Below, piece after piece: positions 1 to 11,666 of a stretch of 64,000 nt of DNA. The translations under genes and the position numbers were made by a program. Origin of the DNA: Taxillus chinensis (lineage: Eukaryota > Streptophyta > Magnoliopsida > Santalales > Loranthaceae); assembly GCA_023512835.1 (NCBI GenBank), contig CM042085.1:4745989-4809988 (forward strand), written 5' to 3'. How positions within the stretch are numbered: the first letter of the stretch is position 1; each line of letters opens with the position of its first letter. The notes under the pieces are model-generated. The model was given only the letters and a program-made list of their open reading frames with translations, was not told the DNA's origin and did not search any database.

Positions 1-727
1 GTGACGATACTAACTGCTTTACAAATGAAGAAGACGAGGAATCCGAAAATGGTAGACTTAAAATCGAATAATTCAAAAATGGCCTCAAAAATTCACACAC
101 TTGCACCATTCCGAAGTGCTTATTCTCCATGACGAACTGCAGAACCTGCTGCACTAACTCAGACTGAACCTCACCTCGGCACACGAGAACCTGACAGTGA
201 CCGGCATGAACAATTATTCTAGTTGCATTCAAACATGGAATCCTTAATTCTAATCCACAACAATCCATAAACAAAGATAAATGTTTATGGAAGGAGTACC
301 TTAAAATACACGAATTCGACCGAAGGATTACCTTAACAAACGGATGAGTGTCGGCCGAATCGAAGCGAAACGCCGAATTGTTTTTGCGGAAGCCGAACCG
401 AACGAGAAATCCAACGGCTTTGACGAAGAGTTGAACAAAGCGAGGGGCGGAGCCTTCGAGAGCGGATAGGAGCTCCATTAGGGCTCGGCGGAGGTCCATT
501 TTGGAGCCAGCGACGAGAGCGCAGAGCTCCCGGACGGACTGGTCGACGACGGCCGGGGAAGACGAGAGGAGGAGGCAGTGAGAGATGACGTCTCTGCCGG
601 GATCGGAGTCGGGGCCGAGGTCGCGAGGACATGATCGGAGCTTCTCGAAGACTGAGATGGCTGCCAAACGCTGCAGGGAAGGCTGAGGGAGACATAGCCT
701 CTCGAGGAGGGGAGTGAAGGAGTCCAT
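1..727 (-). CDS. RST1: RST1-like (DUF3730/focadhesin-type) protein, 5' part only
   Basis: Two coding exons are visible: 332-727 (ATG at 727-725, 132 codons) and 1-190, which is still open at the left edge. The intron 191-331 has a GT donor after AAG and an AG acceptor and is phase 0. The protein begins MDSFTPLLERLCLPQPSLQR and continues with VVDQSVRELC, MDLRRALMELLSALEG and HPFVKVLVCRGEVQSELVQQ. This agrees with my recollection of the N-terminus of plant RST1 (RESURRECTION1), a helical-repeat protein of roughly 1,800 residues. RST1 is reported to link the cytosolic RNA exosome to the Ski complex with RIPR, and mutants have altered cuticular wax and embryo defects. Only about 195 residues are here, so the membrane segments predicted for the family cannot be checked. 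The first exon is GC-rich against very AT-rich upstream DNA. Another ARM/HEAT-repeat protein is the main alternative. Confidence 0.78.
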   Translation of the reverse strand, partial: MDSFTPLLERLCLPQPSLQRLAAISVFEKLRSCPRDLGPDSDPGRDVISHCLLLSSSPAVVDQSVRELCALVAGSKMDLRRALMELLSALEGSAPRFVQLFVKAVGFLVRFGFRKNNSAFRFDSADTHPFVKVILRSNSCILRYSFHKHLSLFMDCCGLELRIPCLNATRIIVHAGHCQVLVCRGEVQSELVQQVLQFVMENKHFGMVQVCEFLRPFLNYSILSLPFSDSSSSSFVKQLVSS

Positions 728-2029
728 TGTAGAAGCAGACGACCGCAGGCCTCGATTTGAAATTTTGAAATCAATCAGAGTTATTAACAGGATTGTGACG
801 GTGGTTTAGTGGCGCGAGGCGCGACGCGAGAGGGCCAGAAGGTGGTGGTCTCGTGTGGTGTTCGATTCTTGATTAATTTCGCGGTCCCGTGTGGACCATT
901 GATCGAATCGGTTGCCGTGTGAAATAATTTAATAAATTAGGCGTATAAAATAATATTAATTATAAATTTAATTTGGGATTTAAATTTTAATAAAAATATT
1001 TATTAAATATTTAACTTATGGTTAATATTATTTTATATTGATAAATTTATTAAAATATTTAATTATTTTCACCCGAATTATAAAAAATAGTAATAACATA
1101 AAGATTGTGATGGGAGTGACATATTAGTAATAAAATAATTAAATGTTTAATAAATTTATGTATATGAACTAATACTAATCATAAATTTAATTTAAATTTT
1201 ATGTTTTGGTTAAAGATTTTATTAAATTTTAATATTATGTTATTAAAATATTTAATTATTTTGATACTAATGACATGAGTTTGATTGGTGATTTATTTTT
1301 GAATAAATAAATCAAAACAAATAAATACATTCAACAATTATATTTAGTCTTATTAAAATATTCTTTACAAATAATTATTTTTAATGATATGTTAATAATA
1401 TTATTATAATATATATCAAATATTATTTTTTGAATATTATGATTTTGTTTCAAAATATTATTCGAACATTAGTTTAATTTTCTTATCATCCTTCGTTTGA
1501 AAATAATTATTCGAACAATATGGAAAATAATATTTAAATATTTAAATTATGCTGTGAATATTTATATTTGAATTTAATTTTATAAATTTTATATTAATCT
1601 TTGAATATTTGTTTATTATTACATTTTAAGTTTTAAATTGTATTTTACTCGTTTGACAAAAGATGTGTTTACAAAATATAAAAGCGAAACTTATATAAAA
1701 CATACCAACAAAATAAAGCAACCAAATACATATTGATCCATTTTCCATTTTGCATTTTTTTACCCAAAAACATGCCGATTTATTTTGCTTTTTTTTTCCT
1801 TTCAGCTTTAAATGATTTGTTTACATGAAAAGTTTATATCAAAGATTATGTATGTAATTTTTTAAAACAAACTTTATATGATCCAAAATAAATTTCAACC
1901 ATATAACACAAATGGTTATTGAAGAAATTGAATTTCGATAGGAAATCAGTTGATCACAATTTATACATTTTGAATTCAAAGATCAGTTAACTAACAATGA
2001 CATTGTATTTAGATGAAATCATTTAGTAG

Positions 2030-2400
2030 GGGTAATTAGAAAAACCAACAAATCGATTTAATTTGATAAACTAACTGATTGAAAATCAAATAAACCGATG
2101 TTTTATTTGGACAAACGACTAACCTGACAATCCGACCGAAAATCGAATAAATCAATTAGATAAAAAGTGTAACTTGCCCAACCTAACCAACGAATGCTAT
2201 TTGGCAAGAAAAAAAAATTGACGCGGTAAAATTTTATGAATTATAAGTGAAAGTTTATTGATTGCGTACTTAATAGGTTTAATCCAAAAATATTTTTATT
2301 AATAATAATTTATTTAATTTAGTTTGTTAGATTAAATATTAGATTTTGTATCATAATTTATGTTAACATCGTGAATTTAACGGGAGAATTTGACAATGAC
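2030..2400 (-). repeat. Dispersed repeat, inverted copy of 39600-40210
   Basis: On the minus strand this stretch reads through a CGGTCGGATTGTCAGGTTAG-like segment, a block ending AATAAACTTTCACTTATAATTC, and a block like AATTTACAACATTGACACAA. The same blocks occur on the plus strand at 39600-40210 in a matching order. It is therefore a dispersed element in two orientations. No protein-coding content or clear terminal repeats were found. Confidence 0.55.
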
Positions 2401-2667
2401 AAAATTAAACAGAAAAAATATTAACTTAATTTAACTTTAATCAACGAATAAATAAAAAATTAAATAAATTAATTTGAATGAGTTAAATATAATTAAAAAA
2501 TTAAATAAATAAATAAATTAAATAAATATAATTGAATGAGTTAACTTTAATTTGAATAATTAAAAAATTAAATAAATTAAATATATCCTATCCACCTCAT
2601 GCCTCCTAATTGGGTCACTGTATTCCGCACTGTTTCTGGGGTGTACAGAAGTAAAAGAGATATATTA

Positions 2668-2675
2668 TGACGTCA
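2668..2675. promoter_or_regulatory. TGACGTCA palindrome upstream of S2L
   Basis: A perfect TGACGTCA lies 77 bases upstream of the S2L ATG, just before a GC-rich leader. This is the classic CRE/C-box core bound by plant bZIP (TGA-type) factors. Its position fits a proximal promoter. Function is inferred from the motif alone. Confidence 0.4.
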
Positions 2676-2752
2676 GCACCATAGTCCCGCGCCGCCGCCT
2701 CCTCCTTCGGTAGTATCCCAGTTCCTTTCAGAAGCTTCGATTGACGACGACG

Positions 2753-5700
2753 ATGTCGCTAACGGAGCTTGACGATGAGATCGTTCGGAGTATGTCGATT
2801 GGAGCCGTTTTCACGGATTTCGTGAGATTCCCTACTAAACGGTTATTCAATGCCGTGCAATGAATCTTAATACTGTTGTTTTGGCGGATCACTGTCCCTC
2901 TTCTGCTTAGTGTTTTGAATCCTGATATTTGTTGCGTTGATAAATGGGTTTTCTTGTATTTGTTTTCGATCGTAGATGCATCTACCACATGAACCGTTAT
3001 TGATATTGGAATTGCCCGTATCATATGCAACGCATTGAGTTAGATAAAATAAGTGTACCCATTTACTAGAAAGTCTGCACCTTTCCTTTTTGTTCAAATT
3101 TCATAACAAAGGGTAGGTTTGGGATATTGGGAATTATATTGTCGGGGAAAATGTTGATCATTGGGTGCCTAACATTTTACCAGTCACACACAACATTTTA
3201 CGGGTAGTGTAAACTGTAAACTCGTTTTCTTACAGGTGTTTTGATAAATGATTTTAATGAGCTTGATTTAAAAAAAAAAAAAAAAAGAGGATAGCTAAGG
3301 TTTGTTGTCGTTGTTGCTGCTGTTTTGAGGGTGGGGGTGGAGTTTTAGTTGGTGATTGAATTAGAAATCCCTTTTTGGGGTTGGGATGGGGATGGAAAAT
3401 ACAAAGGTGCCAAAGACAAGATTGTTTTTGTTTTGTTTTGTTTTTATTTAATTTGATTATTATCATAATCTCCTCAGGTGGGAAAAATATTTTCACTTGA
3501 TTTTCATCGCACGGATGACCTATTGGTTACTGCCAGTGAAGATGACTCGGTGCGTATTTATGACATTGCGAATGCCAAGTGAGTGTGTTACGTCAAGGCT
3601 TCAAGATAGTTGCGTATTTAACAACTATCTTTTTTCTAATTCTTTTATATTCATATTAATGGGACAGAGCCTGCTCATTTTTATAGTATGTGCTGACTGC
3701 TGATGCTTTCACATCGTGTTTATTCATCCAAGTAGTGTGGTATGAAGTTAAATTCCTTCAATAATTTTATGGGGGATTAAATTCCATCTTAGCAATACGG
3801 AGAAATCACATGTTAGATAACTAAAAAAAAATGGTAAGGACTATGATGGCGGAAAAGCTCTTGCTGTCTCCTGCTTTTATGACACGCTCTTTGAACATTT
3901 CCATACTGCCCATCTACACTAGTACACATTTAATTTCATTAAGCACTTTTGATATATTACCTTTTCTACAAGTAAAATCAACTTTATTAGATGAAAATCA
4001 CACACTGCACGAAATCCATAATTACAATAAAGGGACAATAACCAGCTCAAAAGGTTATTTGATATATTACTTGTTGACATCTAATAACATTTTTAATTTC
4101 TTGACTATACCTTTTCAGTAATGAGATTGTTTATTTGGATGATGGAAATAGCATGGCATGAGGTTAAATTCCTTAAATAATTTTATGAGGGATTAAGTTC
4201 CATCTTAGAAATAAGGAGAAATCGAATGTCAAATAACTAAACAAATGGTGAGTAATATGATAGTGGAAAAGCTTTTCCTGTCTCCTCCTTTTATGACACC
4301 CTGTTTGAGCATTTACATGCCAACCATCTACACCAGTACACGTTTAAGTTCAGTAAGCACTTTTGTTTTATTACTTGTTGACATTTAATAACGATTTTAA
4401 TCTCTTGGCATTGGCAATGCCTTTCCAGTAATGAGATTGTTTATTAGAAAGATGGAAATAGAGTTGGGATCCCTTTATCAATTATTATTGTACCAAGCTG
4501 TTTCCTAGACACCTCATATTTTTCCCATCATTAGGTTGCTAAAGACAACATACCATAAGAAACATGGTGCTGATCGTGTATGTTTTACCCATCATCCAAA
4601 CTCTGTTATATGCTCTTCAAGACACAATCTGGATGCCACTGGGGGTGAGTTTCCATCATGCACATGATGACTAGACCTGATTCCATATGCTATTTATTTA
4701 AAAAAAATGATACCTCTTCTTGTTGTTTGTCTTACCAGAATCCCTGCGGTATCTATCCATGTATGATAATCGCTGCCTTCGTTATTTTAAAGGGCACAAA
4801 GAAAGGTTTGGACTTTATGTTAAAAAATTTGTGCTTGGTGCATGCTAAGAATAGGTTTTTTATTTTGGTCACTTAGTGGCATGGAACAGATAAATTGTTG
4901 TGTGGAACATAAAATATTTCTAAGATATTTTAACTTCTCATAATGAAAATTTGCAAACTGTAATTCATAAGCATGCGTCAATAGTTTTACACGTTATAAT
5001 ATGCTAATTTTATTTCCCCTGCCAATTAAGTTTCTGATTAATTCCAATGTATAATTGTAAATTTTAATAATGTTCGTAGGGTTGTTTCCCTGTGTATGTC
5101 TCCAATCAATGATAGCTTCATGTCAGGGTCTCTTGATCACAGTGTCAGAATATGGGATCTTCGAGTAAATGCTTGCCAGGTTGGTTTTAGTTATTATCAT
5201 TGAAATCTGGGTGCATAATCGTAAACCGTGTTTTCTTATAAACTAGGAATATATATTTGTAGAGAAGAAGAGCACAGTGGCGATTGAGGACGAAATGAAA
5301 AAACAAAAAGAGCAGATCAGGAGATGATTTTATGTTGTTAACTATGGGTTACAACTTCCAACCTCTGTGTAATGTGTGTGATAATGGGTCCTCAAAACTA
5401 CAATTATCAAGCTTCACCACTGTTTTTGCAATAACAAGGAATTAGGAAAGACATTGTGGTTGGGTGGTCCTATATTGTCAAATTGGTTTACTGAATTCTT
5501 GCAATTACAATTATATGCTTGTGATATGTGCTTATTGTTTTAGTTTTCAGGGAATTTTACGATTACGTGGTAGACCTACAGTTGCATATGACCAACAAGG
5601 GCTTGTATTTGCAGTAGCAATGGAAGGCGGTGCTATTAAATTGTTTGATTCACGTTCTTATGACAAGGTTCATGCTTTTAGGGCCTTGGCTTGCCTTTCG

Positions 5701-6858
5701 CATTAATGCTGCTGTTTACTATTTCAATTTCATGGATTTAATATCTCATTTTAATTGCAGGGCCCCTTTGATACTTTCTTGGTTGGTGGAGATACTGCAG
5801 AGGTTTGTGATATCAAATTCAGCAATGATGGAAAATCAATGCTACTGACAACCACAAACAATAACATTTATGTTCTTGATGCATACGGAGGAGAGAAGGT
5901 TTTCACTTTTGTTTTTATTTTAGTTTTCCAATGTATTTGTTCTTTTTTAAAAATGCCATGTCAATGAAGATTAACATCGGTCCATGAAACATTTTCCCTG
6001 TTACAGCGCTGTGGGTTTAGTGTGGAACCATCTCCAGGCACAAGCATGGAGGCTACCTTTTCACCTGATGGCCAGTATCTAGTCTCAGGTATCTAATTTC
6101 TACTCCACTTTGCAGTTTTAGATTTAATTTCTGAAGCCGCCCATCCATATTATTTTTTAAATATCAGTTGCCACTTTCGTTCCTTTCAATATTGATCTTT
6201 TTATGTTTGTGTTCCTTTTCGGGGGACTTTAATTTCATTCGTATGACCTATCTAATTGCTTGAGGTATACATACGGTAGAAAACTGAAGTGTCATAGGTT
6301 AATTCTAAATATCAAAATGCATGCATTGGCCAGTGGCCGCTTTAGGGTTTTGTTCAATCTCCCAAAATTTCAGTTCGAAAACAGAAAATAGAAAAACAAA
6401 CTCAACATAAAACACACACAAGGACAGTGCTTAATCAAATGTCCACTTTCATGAAGTTTGAATCCTCTTATTCTGATCCTTGTTCATCTATTTGGAGCAT
6501 TGGAATTGAGTTCCTTTTTTTTGTGTCAAAGGTTCAGGGGATGGAACATTGCATGCATGGAGCATCAACAGGCGAAATGAGGTATCAGAATGAGCAATGA
6601 AACCATATAAGCTTTGTAAAAATGCTGTCATCATCCAACTTACCTAAAAATTACTAACATACATCCTCTTTTCCACAGGTGACTTGCTGGAACACACATA
6701 TAGGTGTGCCGGCTTGCTTGAGATGGGCTCCTCGCCGGGCAATGTTTGTCGCTGCGTCTACTGTTCTAACCTTCTGGATACCTGATGATTCTAAGTTGGT
6801 TCCCCAGACTTCTGAGGGCTCTGAAGCTGGCTACCATCCCCAATCCGTTTCTCAGTGA
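2753..6858 (+). CDS. S2L: WD40 protein, Swd2/WDR82-like COMPASS subunit (S2L/APRF1)
   Basis: Ten coding exons: 2753-2821, 3478-3578, 4535-4644, 4739-4805, 5080-5179, 5551-5667, 5761-5898, 6007-6088, 6532-6581 and 6679-6858. They join into 1,014 nt (337 residues). All introns are GT-AG. Visible WD40 hallmarks include [17 protein letters not shown], the blade with [38 protein letters not shown] and [11 protein letters not shown]. The sequence [10 protein letters not shown] near the N-terminus and the [15 protein letters not shown] block are typical of the Swd2/WDR82 family. The family scaffolds the Set1/COMPASS H3K4 methyltransferase and Pol II termination machinery in the nucleus. Arabidopsis APRF1/S2LA promotes flowering. 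Length is close to the plant homologues as I recall them. Intron 2 holds a tandem duplication. Confidence 0.95.
3738..4460 (+). repeat. Imperfect tandem duplication inside S2L intron 2
   Basis: Two adjacent related units fill most of intron 2, roughly 3738-4146 and 4147-4460. Both carry the series TTAAATTCCTT, CCATCTTAG, GGAGAAATC, TTTTATGACAC, CATCTACAC and AAGCACTTTTG. The first unit has about 100 extra bases near 3955-4062, flanked by copies of TTTGATATATTAC. The duplication is wholly intronic and leaves both splice sites intact. Confidence 0.8.
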
Positions 6859-9800
6859 TTCTCTTCCACTCATTGATTTCCTGCCATTAGGCCCTTTGGG
6901 GAATCTTGGCTTGGTTTCCCTCTTCCATCATATATTTCTTGACATTGGGCTTTCTTCTTCCTACACTAACTGTACTTCGTCCGAACTGAGTAGGTTTTAA
7001 AATAAAACTGCAAAGGCTGCATAAAACATCTACTGGTATTGCGATACTTTTGTTTTCTCAGGTTATATAGCTTGTTAAATGGATTGCAAAATTTCTGAAC
7101 ACTTTTGTTCTTGTATTATTACTAATAGGTTAATGATAAATGTATGAAGAACGTGTTGACAGGTACTTGCATCACTTTCTTACATTTGGCTTTGATTTTG
7201 TTTCCCCTTTTTTTGTAATGGAAAGTTTTAAAATTGTACTACTTATTGTAGTGCTCAAGGCTTGTTTAGCTGTTCTGGGTCTTGTTTCGGCCTCATCATT
7301 TGTCAAATTCAATCAAAATTACAAGTTGGCGAAACAAACATCACCCCCATGAAATTTTCTAACGTTGTTAATATTCATGAACATTAACTAATAGTTTTTT
7401 TATTTGTTTACTCACTTATCTAATTAAAATTATAATAAAATAAATATATACTTTATTATTTATATTTTAATTTCGTGTATTTAAGACAATCTAAAGAATT
7501 ATTTTAAGACCTTTCATTATATATAGAAATGTGTGTGAAAGATGACTTAAGGAATCGTAGTGATAAGTAGTTAATCTTAATTTTATCTTAGTCAGGTTTG
7601 GTAATGGAATTATTGTTGAAGAACCGATGACATTCTAGAAGAAATAAAATCTTAGATAACATTGTAAGTGAAAAAGTTTGTTTTGAATGTGATCATTTAC
7701 CCTCGTTGAGGATCGTGTTAATAACAAAATCTTGCTGCTAAGAACCTTCAAATAAAAAGTAATATTTTTCTAAAATATTTAAATTTATAAATTCTTATAT
7801 ATGTTGTCCAAGAGCATAAAACAATATTAATGCAAGAATAATAAATAAATAAATAAATATTTTTTTTTTACTAATTTAGAAACAATAATATAGTTTGTTA
7901 TTTTATGAGTAAAAATATTAATAAAATTTGTTATTAATATTAATACAGTTTGTTAATACTAATATAGTTTGTTATTTTGTGTTACTAAAAATTTGTGTTA
8001 CTTTAGGAGTAATGACTTTTAATTAACGGAATGAAATTTTGTGTTAATTTAAAAATAATAATATAATTGCATTACTAAAAAAATAATAATATTCACTTTT
8101 TGCTTACAACTGTCCTTTTTTTTCTATCCGTTTTAGAACTGGTTCTCTTTTCTTTCCTTTTGGTGCAAACACTTTTTCATGCTAGAACTCGTGGTATTCT
8201 TTCTTCTCTACGGTTCTCTGCAGGCGCTTTTCTTTCCTCGTTCTATACAAGGCTCTATGCTACGTTAAATAATTGACTAGAGTTCCATTCTTTCATGTTA
8301 AACAAATTGAACAAATAAATGAAAACTAAATTATATCCGTAACAATAAAATAAATTTCTTATATTTATTAACAATATATTCTTTTGTACGATTTCTCCTG
8401 ATAGATTAACTAGTATGAGAGCGAACTATGGGAGATGTAGGTCTCCAATACAAACCTTGGATTTTTTTTTTTCAAATCTTATATGTGAGCTAAGTAGGGA
8501 ACAAAAGGAGTGCTCGGCCCATAAGTGTTACCATCAATAGTTTAATGGTGAAATTAGTTGACTAACTGGTTGGTTTTCCTATGTGCTTCAATATATATAC
8601 GTGTGTGTGTGACTTGGTGGTTGGAAGAGATAGATCTAACTTAGGATCAGGAGGATTTTTTTTTTCATAGTAGCTTTACAATAATATACCTATATTTCAT
8701 CCAACTCCTACTAACCTCTAAAAACCTTCATACCTCTTAGGGGTCTATGATTGAATCACAGCTCACCACAGTGGGTATGTGTCTTTAACCACCAAGCTGT
8801 GTCCCATTAGATCAACTAACTGTCCTAAATTTTTATATAAAAAATATCATACTAGTATAATTTAATTAAAATTTTAAAAATTATAAGAATAAATTTAAAA
8901 ACGTAAAAAATACAATTATTTTTTATAATAAATTTCAATGTATCAATTTAAAAATCATAAGTCGCAGTCTCATTTGTGTAAAGTACATATTGTGTGTAAC
9001 TCTTTACTTGTCTTCATTTAACCCAAACATTAAATCTAATATTTCAATAGTACCTCGCCAGCATAACATATAATTACAAGGAAAATATAATGATTTATGA
9101 ATTGTGAGTACTCAACTTAAACTCACGTCTTTCCGTAAGACCTTAATATAGACATGTGGTTATATGTATGCTTACAATAATTCCAAATTTATAGTTATTT
9201 AAAAATGATAAACTTAAACTATAATATGTTTATACGTTTGTGATACAACTGCTTTTCTCTTTATCTATTATTTTTGTAAAAACAATTCAGACCTAAACTT
9301 TAAGATTATGTTTTTCTTAAAGGAAAATATAATGATTTATAGTTATTTTTGTAAAAACAATTTAGACCTAAACAATTTAGAATATTTTTAAAATTATGAG
9401 TCTAAAAGAATTTTTACCACTTATAAATAATTTTAAATTCAATAAAATTATTATTTTCAAAAACAATCATATTTTCAAAAATAATACTATTTTTTCAAAC
9501 AGATCTTCTTTTTTCTTTTTGTGTGTTAAACCTATGGTTTTTTAAATTATAAGGTTAATTGTAAGATATTAATTTTTATCATTACATTATATAAGTTTAT
9601 AAATAAAAATTAATTTTTAATTGATTGAACTCTATGAGTTTATATATAAAAAATTAATATATTTTAAACTTAATACTGTGAATTAATAAAAATTTGAATG
9701 TTGTATTATTAATTAATTAGATGTAAATAAAATTATTATCACAATGTCTAGACATATACAATTTGAATAATACATTATTTAAAAACTTAATATTGTTTCA

Positions 9801-11666
9801 AATTAAATAAGACCTAAGCATGCTTCATGACTTTTTTAAAATCAAATGTGACCTCGATTTAAGATGAATAATGATTGAAGTCAACTAAGAAAACTCATCA
9901 ATTGAAATCCCAACTTCAATATTAAGTTAGCGCTGATTTGAATGATGTCAACTATTTTTGTTTAAATAAAAATTTCTCCCCTATTCCTATTTTAAAGAAA
10001 AAGAAATAAAGTCATGCCTGGTGGTTCTCACCTCAATTTTTTTTGGAAGTAAAGAAATTTTCATAATTGGTGATTTTTGGTTGAAATTTTGTATTTGTAT
10101 TCACATCTCACATTCTCGTATAAAATTTATGCTAGGGCTTTTGCTTTTATGACTTGTTTAATATGTAAGAATGGAATAGAATGAAATATTACACCATTTA
10201 TTTTCATTCTCATGTTTGTAACACTTCCATGAGAACGTATCCTCTAGCTCCTTCAATCGACTGTGACAGCTTCAGCTCATGGTGCCACCACTCCCACTAA
10301 CACAACCTAGGCCACAACAAGCATAATTTGCCATTGCCTTTGCAATTACCTCAGATGAATACAACCATAATGTGGAGTTCAAACAGGAGCCGAAGTAGAA
10401 AGAAAAAACACATCCAAAATAAGAAAAAAGAGCTGAACAAGTAAAAATCCCCAAATCGCATATTAAACCCTAACATTTTTGCTTTAAGATTTCCACCCCA
10501 ATTTCTAACAATCTAGAGAGGAGAAAAAGAACTAAACAAGAAATAATCTTATTTTGAAGAATTAAGCACAAATCATGAGTAATCTAGTACTCATACCATT
10601 GACCCACTACCACTACGCCACAACCTGTGGCTGGTCGTCACTGCAAGCTTCACCACCAACCACAGTTAGATGATTCTTGCTAATCATAAATGCATGATTA
10701 AGTGTCATTGCTCCAAGCCAACAATGACGGTCATCAATTTTATCCACATTCCATCCATTTTATTTTTTTAATGATTTTAATTCCCACAAAATTGATGGGA
10801 TGAGAGTGTTGGATATAGTATGACATGTTCTTGAGAGTCCAACCGTTTTCTCTGTTGCTTGAAGAAAATTCAAAACATAAATTTTAAAAATAAAAATAAG
10901 CACTTCCACAGTTGCCCTTCATATGGGCATGCTCAGATGGGAACAAAATTTAATGCTGATCGGCTGCACATTCAAGTACTCAACCGTGATGTCACCAAGT
11001 GTCATTTAGATATACAAGATCTCTAAGAGCATTTTCAATATATTAGCTATTCCATTAACTATAGTCAAATATACATGAATATGGCTTCAATAAATTAACT
11101 ATACCACCAGCGAAATTTAGGAGCAATGCAAAACGAGGGAAACTTACTTTTACCTAGAAACAAGAGAAAACATAAATTACTAACACACCCTTGCAAACTA
11201 TCATGCTGAAAGGAAGACTTTCTCCATCGCAGAAATTATGGTTGTCAGGATCTGCCTACGAAATCAGATTTATAGGCAAAGAATTACAAGAAGAAGAAAA
11301 AAAGTCATAAAAGGCGCTGGGAGATGGGAAGCAATATTCAATTTCAAACTTCGTGATTTATTATCACACCACTTTTGAATCATTCCACTTCAATTTCTTA
11401 GATAAGGAGGGAACTGCTCACATTCTGATTCTGGAAAAGATCAAGATGATTTCCACACATACCTGTTACTTCATATGTTGGAGAATAATGTAGAGAATAG
11501 TATACAAGTGTTGAAAGTACAGAACTCATATCATTTACCTAATTAAATAAATAATAATAAGTTAACATAATAGTGAAATAATCAACTCTAAATGACACAA
11601 AAGTGGAAATCTAAAAAAGATACAAGCGTGAAGTGCCAATTCTACTGACCATATATAACAGAATCC
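6859..11666. other. Convergent intergenic region between S2L and MKK3
   Basis: Both neighbouring genes end here, so the two edges should contain 3' UTRs. The interior is AT-rich without a convincing gene. It contains a SINE-like element at 8690-8830 and a short local duplication around 9270-9410 (AATATAATGATTTATAG and AACAATTTAGACCTAAAC recur). Near 11020 a sequence starting AAGAGCATTTTCAATATATT resembles the ends of the MITEs seen at 27 kb. Short open frames here, such as 10272-10454, show no family motif. Confidence 0.6.
8690..8830 (-). mobile_element. SINE-like element (tRNA-derived type)
   Basis: Read on the minus strand, this begins with CAGCTTGGTGGTTAAAG, similar to a tRNA A box, followed about 30 bases later by GTGATTCAATCAT, similar to a B box. 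A run of about 80 bases and an A-rich stretch follow. A related minus-strand sequence lies at 42185-42310 with the same box order and spacing. Internal Pol III boxes in dispersed copies are typical of SINEs. The family is not identified. Confidence 0.45.

Larger units (their letters stand above)
728..2752. other. Divergent intergenic region between RST1 and S2L
   Basis: About 100 bases next to each gene are GC-rich and probably hold the two promoters and 5' UTRs. The middle, about 900-2600, is very AT-rich with no credible coding frame. It contains the dispersed repeat at 2030-2400, listed separately. I see no RNA gene. Confidence 0.6.

Noticed and set aside
10272..10454. 60-codon Cys/Gly/Ser-rich frame
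   Set aside because: Short, no motif, within AT-rich intergenic DNA.
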